Shown one piece after another: positions 47,103 to 55,976 of a stretch of 64,000 bases of DNA. Within the stretch, counting starts at the first letter, position 1. Every line of letters starts with the position of its first letter. The position numbers were made by a program, and so were the translations under genes. The stretch comes from Pontibacillus chungwhensis BH030062 (lineage in GTDB: Bacteria; Bacillota; Bacilli; Bacillales; BH030062): NCBI RefSeq assembly GCF_000770675.1, contig NZ_AVBG01000001.1, positions 186,001-250,000 of the forward strand, given 5' to 3'. The notes below the pieces were generated by a model. It saw only the letters and a program-made list of their open reading frames with translations. It was not told the origin of the DNA and ran no database searches.

Positions 47103-47402
47103 GTGGCTTTCGGATTAAAGCGAGAAGAGGTAAACGAATGGAAGCAGCGCGTACGTTCAGGTGAGATTGCGTTTCTAACCCACTTTTGGGTAGATGATCG
47201 GTTCCCCGATATCAAGACAGTTACTAAAGTGGGATGCATTGACCTTCATAAATTAGCAGAATGGGGAAAACAATATAATTTGAAGTCAAACTGGATTCAT
47301 AACGATCCTCGTTTCCCTCATTTTGATTTAATGGGAGACACGCAAAAAGAGATTCTTCAGCAAGAAGGCTTGTACGATCATATTGAACGGTTCAACTTAT
47401 AA
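47103..47402 (+). CDS. yneQ: Conserved protein YneQ
   Basis: 99 residues from a GTG at 47103 (AFGLKREEVNEWKQRVRSGE), the usual length of the family. AAGGAG at 47089-47094 lies inside the end of yneP. An in-frame ATG at 47082 would start within yneP and is unlikely. KTVTKVGC, NWIHNDPRFPHFDLMGD and EGLYDHIERF are conserved in Bacillaceae. Function unknown. Confidence 0.9.
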   Translation: MAFGLKREEVNEWKQRVRSGEIAFLTHFWVDDRFPDIKTVTKVGCIDLHKLAEWGKQYNLKSNWIHNDPRFPHFDLMGDTQKEILQQEGLYDHIERFNL

Positions 47403-47474
47403 TTCTTAGGAAAACTTTCTTTGTTGTGATTAGATTTTAGAATTTAAAAACATTAGTAAAAGGGTTAAATCGTT

Positions 47475-47516
47475 AAAAAGGTGCCATGATGGACGTCCAT
47501 CATGGCACCTTTTTTG
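47475..47516. terminator. Bidirectional terminator of yneQ and yneR
   Basis: A perfect palindrome with two arms of about 20 bases meeting at GGACGTCC, flanked by A and T runs; convergent genes share it. Confidence 0.93.
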
Positions 47517-47518
47517 TA

Positions 47519-47821
47519 TCATTCATTTTCAGATTCATAGTAATCGAAATCAGGTTCTTGGGTATCGGGGTCATATTTGACCGTTACGTTGTAATTGTCA
47601 AAATACCAAGCGTCTTCTTGTTCTACGTAAAAGCGTATCCCTTGTTTTTGGTCTTCTGCAAAAGGTTCAGCGGGTTGATCTGGTCGAACACCAAGAGACA
47701 TTCCAGGCTGAAGACCTCCTACACCACCATATCGAACAAAAAAGCGTAAGGAATCGTTATCTTCTAATTCTAATTCGTTCTTGTACCATTGTGCTGCTTC
47801 TTCTTGTACTTTTAATATCAT
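47519..47821 (-). CDS. yneR: HesB/IscA-like protein YneR
   Basis: A 100-residue HesB/YadR-family protein (FFVRYGGVGGLQPGMSLGV is the signature region). It lacks the C-terminal CGC cysteines of true IscA iron-sulfur carriers, as is normal for YneR. Start codon ATG with AAGGAG that lies in the end of the preceding minus-strand open frame. Function unknown. Confidence 0.92.
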   Translation of the reverse strand: MILKVQEEAAQWYKNELELEDNDSLRFFVRYGGVGGLQPGMSLGVRPDQPAEPFAEDQKQGIRFYVEQEDAWYFDNYNVTVKYDPDTQEPDFDYYESENE

Positions 47822-47825
47822 TTTT

Positions 47826-48191
47826 TCAACTCCTTGCAGGTATTGGCTTGATATCCATCGTAATACAATAAGGTGTGGGATTCAAATAAACGGTATTAGG
47901 AATGGTTTTTATCCGAGAGGAAATGAGGCATAGTAATGAATTTAATCGAAGTTTATCGCCCAGCATATTGAATGGTGATACTCCCATTACACAAAGTCTG
48001 CTAAAGATGTTTGTACGAATTTCATCCTTACTATAAGTCGCTACATACAGCATAAACATAACCGCCATGCCTACAGTATAATGTTGTATACTTGTGACAG
48101 CCTTCAACTCTTCACTCCTATTTACCATGCGATGACTGCCCTTAAAGGGGTAGTACTCTATAATCATTCCCTCTTCATAATAGCTCCTCAC
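47826..48191 (-). CDS. Uncertain open frame upstream of yneR
   Basis: 121 codons from a GTG without a visible ribosome binding site. Its stop TGA lies 4 bases before the yneR ATG, and its last codons contain the yneR AAGGAG. The predicted protein has a hydrophobic stretch (VGMAVMFMLYVATY) and matches no family I know. A GTG at 48191, an ATG at 48167 or a TTG near 48105 could be the start. It may be a real small gene coupled to yneR, a decayed gene, or a chance frame. Confidence 0.35.
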   Translation of the reverse strand: MRSYYEEGMIIEYYPFKGSHRMVNRSEELKAVTSIQHYTVGMAVMFMLYVATYSKDEIRTNIFSRLCVMGVSPFNMLGDKLRLNSLLCLISSRIKTIPNTVYLNPTPYCITMDIKPIPARS

Positions 48192-48311
48192 TACTAAGCA
48201 TGGTTGGAATGAGTGTGTTTCTTCTCAATTTAGGGATTTTTGTGTTCCTGAAGCGGTTTAGGTAAGGGTTATACATCCTTCTACTTAAGCCCTACGAAAA
48301 GGTGAACATGA

Positions 48312-48350
48312 CAAAAATAGACAAGTGTCACTGGACACTTGTCTATTTTT
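48312..48350 (-). terminator. Terminator of folE2-yidD
   Basis: AAAAATAGACAAGTGTC pairs with GGACACTTGTCTATTTTT; the stem reaches into the yidD stop codon. Confidence 0.88.
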
Positions 48351-48573
48351 TGTGTTTTTTTTCTGGTACATAATCAAAACCACCGGGATGAAAGGGTTGG
48401 CATTTAACAATTCGCTTGATGGTTAACCATCCACCTTTAAAGGCTCCAAATCTTGAAATAGCTTCAATTCCGTATTGTGAACAAGTAGGATAAAAGCGAC
48501 ATGTAGGAGCTGGTTTTAATGGGGAAATGGCTTTTTGATAAAAGCGAATCATCCATAAAAAAATGGTTTTCAT
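48343..48573 (-). CDS. yidD: Membrane protein insertion efficiency factor YidD
   Basis: A 76-residue YidD. Signature: [30 protein letters not shown], residues 10-39, with the three conserved Cys and TC-x2-YP pattern, then [13 protein letters not shown]. It assists YidC/SpoIIIJ membrane insertion. It lies 21 bases after folE2 on the same strand and is probably co-transcribed. This pair is not at this place in B. subtilis. Confidence 0.95.
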   Translation of the reverse strand: MKTIFLWMIRFYQKAISPLKPAPTCRFYPTCSQYGIEAISRFGAFKGGWLTIKRIVKCQPFHPGGFDYVPEKKHKK

Positions 48574-48594
48574 ACTATATTCATCCTTATAAAG

Positions 48595-49521
48595 CTATTC
48601 TTCAGTCTTATCATACGTAACTTCTGCAATGGCATCGTGAAGATGGATAGACTCTTCATTACGGCATGCTACGTAAAAACGTTCTACATAGGGAAGTTCA
48701 TAGAGATCAGCAGCAACTAATCGAACAATATCTTCGACGAAGCGAGGGTTTTCATACGCTTGTTCCGTAACTGCTTTTTCATCTGGACGCTTAAGTACAG
48801 GATGGATGCGAGCTGATGCATTTGATTCAGCAGCTTCTAATAATGCTTCTTTCCAGTCCATATCATTTTCATCAAAATCTTCCGTTAAACGAACGGACAT
48901 TGTTACATTTCCGCGTTGATTATGTGCGGAATATTCGCTAATCTCTTTAGAACAAGGACAAAGTGTTGTAATTTTTCCGGTTAAAGAAACTTCCACATCA
49001 TATCCAGTTTGCTGATGGTAAGACACTTTCATGGTGGCATCTGCATGATTCATACCCGCTAAATCAGAGAATGGACCTCTTCTTTCGAAGAACCATGGGT
49101 AACTGACCTCCACTTCTGCATCTTCTTGCTTTAAGCGGTCAGCTAATTCTTTTGTAAATTTTTTTAGAGTTGTGATATCAACAGCGAAGCCGTCATTATG
49201 ATAGCGATCAAGCTGTTCTGTAAAGCGACTCATGTTTGTTCCTTTGCTTCCTTTTCCAATACTAGATGCAAAGCGGAACGTCCCTATAGTGGTTTGCATT
49301 TCTGGTTTTTTAGAACTATATATACGGATTGGATGCTTAACGTTAGAGATCCCAACGGCATCAAGATCAAATAAAAAATCTTCACGAGAATTTTGTAGGT
49401 CTGCCATTTCATCTTTCTCTATGGGTTTTGTGCGTGGACCCGGGTCCACAGAACCAAATAATTTATGACGTTCTTCTTTAGAAGGTAGCTGTTTTTGTGT
49501 GTTAATATTGGTCTGGTTCAT
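48595..49521 (-). CDS. folE2: GTP cyclohydrolase FolE2 (type IB)
   Basis: A 308-residue GTP cyclohydrolase IB, which opens GTP to dihydroneopterin triphosphate for folate or queuosine precursors. The catalytic Cys region TLCPCSKEISEYSAHNQRG and the motif FVEDIVRLVA are visible. I choose the ATG at 49521 with AAAGGAG upstream rather than the longer frame. The FolE2 type can use metals other than zinc and is Zur-controlled in B. subtilis, but I found no clear Zur box upstream. Confidence 0.93.
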   Translation of the reverse strand: MNQTNINTQKQLPSKEERHKLFGSVDPGPRTKPIEKDEMADLQNSREDFLFDLDAVGISNVKHPIRIYSSKKPEMQTTIGTFRFASSIGKGSKGTNMSRFTEQLDRYHNDGFAVDITTLKKFTKELADRLKQEDAEVEVSYPWFFERRGPFSDLAGMNHADATMKVSYHQQTGYDVEVSLTGKITTLCPCSKEISEYSAHNQRGNVTMSVRLTEDFDENDMDWKEALLEAAESNASARIHPVLKRPDEKAVTEQAYENPRFVEDIVRLVAADLYELPYVERFYVACRNEESIHLHDAIAEVTYDKTEE

Positions 49522-49811
49522 AGCAGTGACTCCTTTCAGCTTCATAATAAGCTATTCAAAGTATACAAGAAACGAATTCATAAGTTCAATTTTTATACTC
49601 ATCAAATGTGTTTAATCTCATCTTTGAAACGTTCTAATTTATACTCTTTACATATGAGTTCTATTTTACTACAAAAGGGGAGGGGATGGGAAATAAGGAA
49701 TGCGTTTTCTAAAATCTAAAAATTTAAAATATGGTCTCACCTGTTGGCAATCTGAATTAAATTACATAAAATAGATTCGCAATAAGATTCGATCGAAAGA
49801 AGGTGGCATCT

Positions 49812-50000
49812 ATGAAAGGCACTGCTGTATTACAAACACAAAACGAAAAAGTCATTGTACTTGAGGATATAAATAAAGAAACCTTTGACGACTGGAAAGC
49901 GCAAGGTGGATATGAGAAAGCATGCAAGAAGACAGGTAATATTGAACATGTGTTTCCTGTCCAGTTTACAAGTGATGTAGATTGGGCATTTGGCTACTAA
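49812..50000 (+). CDS. Small conserved-looking protein, unknown
   Basis: 62 residues from the ATG at 49812 with AAGGTGG (49799-49805) upstream and a strong terminator immediately after. Both support a real gene. Sequence: KGTAVLQTQNEKVIVLEDIN then Lys/Trp-rich, ending VDWAFGY. No membrane segment or metal motif apart from one Cys (ACKKTG). I do not recognise the family. Confidence 0.65.
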   Translation: MKGTAVLQTQNEKVIVLEDINKETFDDWKAQGGYEKACKKTGNIEHVFPVQFTSDVDWAFGY

Positions 50001-50002
50001 AC

Positions 50003-50043
50003 AATAAAACGGGTGCTTCCCAAAAGGAAGCGCCCGTTTTATT
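50003..50043 (+). terminator. Terminator after the 62-residue gene
   Basis: AATAAAACGGGTGCTTCC pairs with GGAAGCGCCCGTTTTATT (one G-U) around a 5-base loop. Confidence 0.92.
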
Positions 50044-50087
50044 GTTTTCATACTACACAGTCCTTCATATGAGAGTTCAATAACATA

Positions 50088-50106
50088 CTTAGTAGTAACT
50101 CCGAAC
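50088..50106 (+). repeat. Dispersed 19-bp repeat, copy 1
   Basis: CTTAGTAGTAACTCCGAAC; identical copies at 50221-50239 and 61644-61662, same orientation. This copy and the next flank 114 bases of AT-rich spacer in the 302-base gap before plsY. Confidence 0.9.
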
Positions 50107-50220
50107 AAAATAATATTATAAAACCCTTATTTCAGAACCCAGACAGTTCAGGGAATCGACATGCTATACAAAGCGGTGTAATCATGACTAGCATGTGCTG
50201 AAAAGATATTAATAATCTTA

Positions 50221-50239
50221 CTTAGTAGTAACTCCGAAC
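50221..50239 (+). repeat. Dispersed 19-bp repeat, copy 2
   Basis: Identical to the copy at 50088, 133 bases downstream of it. The intervening sequence has no open frame or other structure I recognise. Confidence 0.9.
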
Positions 50240-50252
50240 ACTATATATAAAG

Positions 50253-50283
50253 AAAAAAAGACGCCTCCTCAGGCGTCTTTTAA
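50253..50283. terminator. plsY terminator (usable from both sides)
   Basis: AAAAGACGCC/GGCGTCTTTT stem with a short loop, A-rich on one side and T-rich on the other. Confidence 0.85.
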
Positions 50284-50302
50284 CATTTAACAATAGGATT
50301 TT

Positions 50303-50884
50303 TTACATCCATTTAATTTTAGGTTCTGTTTTATCCATAATTCGCTTAATGTTCGACCTATGGCGATAGATGACAAAAGCGGTTAATATACTTGTAACAA
50401 TGATAAGTCCAATGTGGCCAAGGATAATTGACATTATAACCGTCACAATTCCTGTAACGATTGAAGATAATGAAACATATTTACTGATCTTTAGCATGAT
50501 AAAGAATGTTAGTAACATTACTCCAAACAGTATTGGTTCTACAGCTAAAATGACGCCACCGGATGTGGCAACAGCTTTTCCGCCTTTAAACTTAGCAAAA
50601 ATAGGGTACATATGTCCAATTACAGCGAAAATACCAACTATTAAAATGTTAACATCAGCATCGAACATCCATGGAATGCGTGCTGCAATGGTCCCTTTTA
50701 GTATATCTGAGATGGTGACAATGAGTCCTGCTTTCTTGCCAAGCACGCGGAATGTGTTTGTACCACCTAAATTTCCGCTCCCATGCTCTCGGATGTCAAT
50801 GTTATACCCCAGTTTGCCTACAATTAGACCTGAGGGAATAGAACCAACTATATAGGCAATGATTGCAAACAAAACATAACTCAT
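50303..50884 (-). CDS. plsY: Glycerol-3-phosphate acyltransferase PlsY
   Basis: A 193-residue polytopic membrane enzyme that acylates glycerol-3-phosphate from acyl-phosphate, the first step of phospholipid synthesis. Motifs: [31 protein letters not shown] and [28 protein letters not shown] precedes the ATG. Transcribed alone; divergent from the GH18 gene. Confidence 0.96.
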   Translation of the reverse strand: MSYVLFAIIAYIVGSIPSGLIVGKLGYNIDIREHGSGNLGGTNTFRVLGKKAGLIVTISDILKGTIAARIPWMFDADVNILIVGIFAVIGHMYPIFAKFKGGKAVATSGGVILAVEPILFGVMLLTFFIMLKISKYVSLSSIVTGIVTVIMSIILGHIGLIIVTSILTAFVIYRHRSNIKRIMDKTEPKIKWM

Positions 50885-51029
50885 ATGAAAACTCCTTTAT
50901 CTTTCGCTGCTAGTGCTTTATATATTTTATCAGAAACAAAGAGTAGAAAGAACAACTATTCTATTTTTATTGAAACTATTTTCATCTATTGTTCCTTTTT
51001 ATATTATAGAAGGATGAGGAGGAAAGGCA

Positions 51030-52739
51030 ATGGCGTACATCAATATAAATACAAAACCACAAAAAAGAACATGGGTTATAGGATTTGTTGGGGTTCTTTT
51101 CCTATTAACAACGATAGTTTTTTGGTTATTATATCCGTTTCCATCAGATGAGAGAACGGATTACTATAAAACAGAATACCCAATAGTATTTAACGGGGAG
51201 AAGTATGAAGGAGATATACTTTATGAAGATGGTGTTTATATATCATTTGAGTTTTTAAACAAGGAAATTGACGATGATCTATTTTTTGATAAGGCATCAG
51301 ATTCACTCATTGTAACGACACGACAAAATGTCTACCAAATGCCTATTGGTTCAAAACAATACTATATTAGTAATAAGACTACCGAAGCATCATCTCCGCC
51401 AATTAAGTCGGATGGAGAAAGTATTTATATCTCAGCGGATTGGTTAAAAGATATTTATCCCCTTTATGTTCACTATCATCAAGAATCGACTATTGTCTCG
51501 ATCTACGATGAAGATCAAATTTTGCAACAAGGTATTGTAGAAGTAGAAGAAGAGGACTTACGCAGGGTTCGAACTGCACCGAGTTTGTCTTCATCTTATG
51601 TGGATGAGTTAGAGATCGATGAGATAGTAACTATAGTGGAAGAAAAGAATGGCTTTTATTTTATTAGGACAAATGAAGGGATAGGGGGTTATGTGAAAGA
51701 GTCGACCCTAAAGTCAACAAATTCAAAACGAATAGAGGTCGATGAAAATAAAAAGAGTGCGTTTGTTCCCTCCGTTGATCTCCCCGTCCATGTTACTTGG
51801 GATCAATTAGCTTCAAATGAACCGTTGCCTTCTTTGCCAGGCGTCCAGGTTGTATCGCCTACATGGTTCAAGCTTCAAAATGGAGAAGGGGATATTAGGA
51901 ATATCGCTTCAAAAAGCTATGTTCAAAATGCAGAGAATAAAGGGTATTCGATTTGGGCTCTATTTTCAAATGGCTTTGACCCCGATATTACCGAAGAGGC
52001 TTTAGCAACTTATGATAAACGAAAGTCTATGATTGAGCAACTTCTATATTTTGCAGAGATTTATAGTTTAGAAGGTCTTAATATTGATTTTGAAAATGTT
52101 TATGAAAAAGATGGTAGTCATTATACCCAATTTATTAGAGAACTTACTCCTTTAGCCCACCAACAAGGGCTAACGGTTTCTGTTGATGTTACCTTTCAAT
52201 CAGGAAGTGCTCAATGGTCTGGCTTTTATGAAAGGGAAGAATTAGCTGAAGCGGCTGATTTCATCATGGTTATGGCTTATGATGAACATTGGGGAAGTTC
52301 ACCAGTCGCTGGAAGCGTTAGTAGCTTACCTTGGGTTAAGAGCAACCTTGAAAAAATAATAGAAAAGGTTCCTCCTGATCAACTGATTCTTGGAGCTCCT
52401 CTTTATACACGCTTATGGAAAGAAGAAGTCATGAAAAATGGGTCTAAAGAGATAAGTTCAGAATCAATGTCCATGGAAGAGGTTATGAATTGGATGAAAG
52501 AAAGAAAGTTACAACCTACTTATGATCCTGAGACTGGGCAAGATTATGTAGAATATCAAAGTGAGGATAGTGTGACTTATAGAATATGGCTTGAGAACAG
52601 CTCCTCTCTGCGCAAAAGAGTAGAATTAGTGAATCAGTATCAACTTGCTGGAATTGCTACTTGGAGTCAAACGTTTGCCACTGAAGAAGCATTTAGAACG
52701 ATTGATGAGACGTTAAATGAACGCGCAACAAAGGAATAA
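51030..52739 (+). CDS. Membrane-anchored GH18 glycosidase with SH3-like domain
   Basis: 569 residues. A signal anchor lies at about 15-36. A beta-rich stalk follows (about 45-170, resembling copper-amine-oxidase-like N-domains). A bacterial SH3 domain is at about 178-232 (RRVRTAPSLSSSYVDEL). A GH18 barrel runs from about 255 to 560, with catalytic Glu near 355 in GLNIDFENVYEKDG, MVMAYDEHWG and ATWSQTF. This layout is typical of wall- or spore-cortex-lytic YaaH/YdhD relatives. AGGAGG precedes the ATG. It lies between plsY and an osmoprotectant transporter, absent here in B. subtilis. Confidence 0.88.
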   Translation: MAYININTKPQKRTWVIGFVGVLFLLTTIVFWLLYPFPSDERTDYYKTEYPIVFNGEKYEGDILYEDGVYISFEFLNKEIDDDLFFDKASDSLIVTTRQNVYQMPIGSKQYYISNKTTEASSPPIKSDGESIYISADWLKDIYPLYVHYHQESTIVSIYDEDQILQQGIVEVEEEDLRRVRTAPSLSSSYVDELEIDEIVTIVEEKNGFYFIRTNEGIGGYVKESTLKSTNSKRIEVDENKKSAFVPSVDLPVHVTWDQLASNEPLPSLPGVQVVSPTWFKLQNGEGDIRNIASKSYVQNAENKGYSIWALFSNGFDPDITEEALATYDKRKSMIEQLLYFAEIYSLEGLNIDFENVYEKDGSHYTQFIRELTPLAHQQGLTVSVDVTFQSGSAQWSGFYEREELAEAADFIMVMAYDEHWGSSPVAGSVSSLPWVKSNLEKIIEKVPPDQLILGAPLYTRLWKEEVMKNGSKEISSESMSMEEVMNWMKERKLQPTYDPETGQDYVEYQSEDSVTYRIWLENSSSLRKRVELVNQYQLAGIATWSQTFATEEAFRTIDETLNERATKE

Positions 52740-52765
52740 TGAATTGAATATGAGCACATTGAACA

Positions 52766-52798
52766 AGCAGGATCTTTAGCGTTCCTGCTTTTTTTCAT
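52766..52798 (+). terminator. Terminator of the GH18 gene
   Basis: AGCAGGA/TCCTGCT stem with a 10-base loop, then T7. Confidence 0.85.
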
Positions 52799-52856
52799 AT
52801 ATGATAGAAATACGTTTTCATAAAATAATAATTGGAAAAGATCAAGGGGGAAAAGA

Positions 52857-53912
52857 ATGATTGAATTTGAAGGGGTTCAAAAGAAGTTCCCAGACGGTAC
52901 AGAAGCTGTAAAACAGGTTTCTTTTCGCGTCGAAAAAGGGGAATTTCTTACGTTAATCGGGCCTAGTGGATGCGGAAAAACGACATCTATGAAAATGATT
53001 AATCGTCTAATTGAACCGACATCGGGGATCATTAAAATAAACGATAAAGATATTAAAGAATATAATATTCACGAATTAAGGTGGAATATTGGCTATGTAT
53101 TGCAAGAGATTGCTTTGTTCCCTCATATGACTATTGAGGAGAATATAGCGGTCGTTCCAGAAATGAAGAAATGGAATAAGAAAGATCTAGGGAAGCGCAC
53201 AGACGAATTGATGGAAATGGTTGGTTTGGACCCACATACATATAAAACGAGAAAGCCAAGCGAGTTGTCAGGAGGTCAACAGCAAAGAGTCGGTGTCATT
53301 AGAGCTCTCGCTGCAGACCCAGATATCATTTTAATGGATGAGCCGTTCAGTGCTCTTGATCCTATCAGTCGTGAGCAACTTCAGTCAGACATCCAAAAAC
53401 TTCAACAAGAAATTCAAAAAACCATCGTTTTCGTTACACATGATATTGATGAAGCACTAGCTTTAGGGGATAGAGTTTGCTTAATGAACGAGGGAGAAGT
53501 CGTACAAATTTCAACTCCACAAGAACTGATTCTAAACCCTCAAACGGATTTTGTAAGGAACTTTGTAGGAGAACGAAAATCACCTTGGCAAACAGCGGTG
53601 GATGTGATGGTAGACACGACGAAACAACACATCGTAAAAGAAGGCGTCTCATATCCTGAAGTTGGGACTTACATCATTGAGGGTGAACAACAGCAATACA
53701 TCGGAGCTGTTCAAAACGGGAAAGTTATCAGTCTCCCTTCTTTACGGAATGATCTCCATTTACGCCAAGCTACAACAGTATTTGATGAGCATGAAACTAG
53801 CATTCTTCCTGTTGTGAAAAACAACAAGTTGATAGGCACCCTAACGTATCGTGATATCGTTCTTTATCTTCAAAGACAGACGAAGCTAGAAAACGGGGTG
53901 ATCCATCAATGA
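52857..53912 (+). CDS. Osmoprotectant ABC transporter ATPase (OpuBA/OpuCA type)
   Basis: 351 residues. Walker A GPSGCGKTT, Q-loop, signature LSGGQQQRVGV and Walker B ILMDEPFSALD are all intact. The C-terminal part has a CBS-like region (SILPVVKNNKLIGTLTYRDIV) that in OpuCA senses ionic strength; it is shorter than the two full CBS repeats of OpuCA. AAGGGGG precedes the ATG. Its stop overlaps the permease gene start (ATGA). Confidence 0.92.
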   Translation: MIEFEGVQKKFPDGTEAVKQVSFRVEKGEFLTLIGPSGCGKTTSMKMINRLIEPTSGIIKINDKDIKEYNIHELRWNIGYVLQEIALFPHMTIEENIAVVPEMKKWNKKDLGKRTDELMEMVGLDPHTYKTRKPSELSGGQQQRVGVIRALAADPDIILMDEPFSALDPISREQLQSDIQKLQQEIQKTIVFVTHDIDEALALGDRVCLMNEGEVVQISTPQELILNPQTDFVRNFVGERKSPWQTAVDVMVDTTKQHIVKEGVSYPEVGTYIIEGEQQQYIGAVQNGKVISLPSLRNDLHLRQATTVFDEHETSILPVVKNNKLIGTLTYRDIVLYLQRQTKLENGVIHQ

Positions 53913-55429
53913 GTGAATTAAAAGCTACTTTTCTAGATAGACAAGATATGTTTTGGCAAAGTATATGGGAACATTTACAGTTATCGATCATCTCGCTGCT
54001 TATTGCTATTTTAATCGCCGTGCCGCTAGGTCTTTTGCTGACAAGAACAAAAAAGGTAGCTGAACCAATTATTACCATCACAGCTATTTTACAAACCATT
54101 CCAAGTTTAGCTATTTTAGCGTTTCTTATCCCGATTGTCGGAATAGGATTTAAACCTGCAATTTATGCGCTCTCAGCTTATGCTTTACTACCTATTTTAA
54201 GGAATACGTACACAGGAATTAATGAGGTTGATAGAGCACTTATAGAAGCTGCAAAAGGTATGGGGATGAGTTCATTCAGGCGATTGTCCAGAGTCGAATT
54301 ACCTCTTGCGATGCCAGTTATTATGGCCGGTATACGAACGTCTATGGTTCTAATTGTAGGAACAGCGACAATTGCTGCTTTAATAGGTGCAGGTGGGTTA
54401 GGAGAATTGATCCTTCTTGGCATTAACCGTGGGGGAGATATTCCTCTGATCTTATTAGGCGCAATACCTGCAGCCCTTTTAGCAATTGCACTTGATAACA
54501 TTCTTCGATTATTTGAGAGAACTTCAGCAAAATCCGGATTTCGCTCATTAGCAACCATTCTTATTGCATCCTTACTTATCGTAACCATTCCTTTCGTGAT
54601 TAATGGGAATGACAAAGCGGACCTTGTCATTGGAGGTAAGCTCGGTGCTGAACCAGCAATACTGATGAATATGTACAAGGTATTAATTGAGGAAGAAACA
54701 GACTTGACCGTTGAGACTAAACCAAACTTCGGTAAGACTGATTATGTTTTTGAGGCACTAAAAGGTGGGGACTTAGATATATATCCCGAATTCACTGGGA
54801 CAGTTATTACCACACTCTTAGGGGAACAAGCCAACAGCAATGTGAAGCAGGAAGTATATGAACAAGCGCGCGATGGTATTAAAGAAGCAGAAAATATGGT
54901 TCTCCTGGAACCGATGGAATACAATAACACATACGCTGTTGCCACAACTCAGGAAGTTGCCAAACAATATGGTCTTGAATCAATTGGAGACCTTAAGGTT
55001 GCACAAGATCAATTGACCGCTGGTTTCACCCTAGAGTTTAATGATCGCTATGACGGGTATGTAGGTATGCAAGAAGAATATGGATTAGACCTTACTGTTA
55101 AAACGATGGAGCCTGGTGTTAGACAAACCGCGATTAAAGAGGGGGATGTACAAGTTATTGATGCGTACGCGACTGCTGGATATATGGTAGCGTATAATTT
55201 AAAAGTGCTTGAAGACCCTGAGAATATTTTTCCACCTTATCAAGGTGCTCCATTAGTGAAGCAGTCTACATTAGATCAGTACCCTGAAATTGGCGATGTT
55301 CTGAATCAACTTGGTGGAAAGATTACTAAACAACAAATGCAAGAAATGAACTATAAAGTGGACTTCGAGGATGAGGACGCTTACCAAGTTGCTCGTAATT
55401 TCTTAAAGGAAAATGGATTTATTGATTAG
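53909..55429 (+). CDS. Fused osmoprotectant permease and substrate-binding protein
   Basis: 506 residues. Residues 1-210 form a BPD-type permease with about six helices (GMGMSSFRRLSRVELPLAMP is the coupling loop). From about 230 an OpuBC/OpuCC-type binding domain follows (VIGGKLGAEPAILMNMYKVL; DLDIYPEFTGTVITTLLG). Such single-chain fusions of membrane and binding parts are common in low-GC bacteria. The ligand is probably choline, glycine betaine or carnitine. Two genes make the whole importer, useful in a saline habitat. Confidence 0.92.
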   Translation: MSELKATFLDRQDMFWQSIWEHLQLSIISLLIAILIAVPLGLLLTRTKKVAEPIITITAILQTIPSLAILAFLIPIVGIGFKPAIYALSAYALLPILRNTYTGINEVDRALIEAAKGMGMSSFRRLSRVELPLAMPVIMAGIRTSMVLIVGTATIAALIGAGGLGELILLGINRGGDIPLILLGAIPAALLAIALDNILRLFERTSAKSGFRSLATILIASLLIVTIPFVINGNDKADLVIGGKLGAEPAILMNMYKVLIEEETDLTVETKPNFGKTDYVFEALKGGDLDIYPEFTGTVITTLLGEQANSNVKQEVYEQARDGIKEAENMVLLEPMEYNNTYAVATTQEVAKQYGLESIGDLKVAQDQLTAGFTLEFNDRYDGYVGMQEEYGLDLTVKTMEPGVRQTAIKEGDVQVIDAYATAGYMVAYNLKVLEDPENIFPPYQGAPLVKQSTLDQYPEIGDVLNQLGGKITKQQMQEMNYKVDFEDEDAYQVARNFLKENGFID

Positions 55430-55447
55430 AGAAAGGGGATCCTATCG

Positions 55448-55861
55448 ATGCGCAACCCATCCAATGAAGAGATCAGAGAGATATTAAAGGAAACCAAAAC
55501 CATTGCTGTAGTAGGTTTATCTGACCGACCTGAACGAACTTCTTACCAAGTTTCAAAAGCTATGCAGGATGCAGGGTATAAGATTATTCCTGTTAATCCA
55601 ACCATCCAAGAATCACTTGGGGAAAAAGCAGTCTCATCCCTTAGTGAGATTACAGAGCCCTTTGATCTTATTAATGTTTTTAGACGTTCTGAGTTTTTAC
55701 CTGATTTGGCAAGAGAAGCAGTTGATACAGAAGCGAAAATTTTTTGGGCACAACAAGGTGTTCAGGATGAGAACACATATCAATATTTAACGGATCAAGG
55801 CATGACTGTGCTTATGGACCTCTGTATTAAAGTTGCACATTCTGTTACAATAGGAAGGTAA
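55448..55861 (+). CDS. yneT: CoA-binding protein YneT
   Basis: A 137-residue Rossmann-like CoA-binding domain protein (CoA_binding_2). IAVVGLSDRPERTSYQVSKA at residues 15-34, PVNPTIQESLG, and FWAQQGVQDENTYQY are conserved. It lies between plsY and parE as in B. subtilis, though new genes are inserted before it. AAAGGGGA precedes the ATG. Function unknown. Confidence 0.92.
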   Translation: MRNPSNEEIREILKETKTIAVVGLSDRPERTSYQVSKAMQDAGYKIIPVNPTIQESLGEKAVSSLSEITEPFDLINVFRRSEFLPDLAREAVDTEAKIFWAQQGVQDENTYQYLTDQGMTVLMDLCIKVAHSVTIGR

Positions 55862-55869
55862 TACGAGAG

Positions 55870-55899
55870 AAAATCCCTGTGCTTGCAGGGATTTTTTTC
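55870..55899 (+). terminator. yneT terminator
   Basis: AAATCCCTG/CAGGGATTT stem with a short loop and T6. Confidence 0.9.
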
Positions 55900-55976
55900 T
55901 TTTCGTGGAAAAAGGTTATTTGATTAAATTGTAGAAAACGCTAAAATAAAAGACAGGCGCTTTGCCCGGGCTCTTA

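Noticed and set aside
50088-50239. 19-bp repeats considered as CRISPR
   Set aside because: Two local copies 133 bases apart and a third 11 kb away; spacing and number do not fit.
50370-50855. 161-residue open frame antisense to plsY
   Set aside because: PlsY on the opposite strand is unmistakable; the frame has no ribosome site and is a coding shadow.
52811-52839. SigB promoter before the osmoprotectant operon
   Set aside because: GTTTTC and GGAAAA have roughly suitable spacing but match the SigB consensus too poorly to call.
54178-54678. 166-residue open frame antisense to the osmoprotectant permease
   Set aside because: Shadow of a clear permease gene; no ribosome site or family resemblance.
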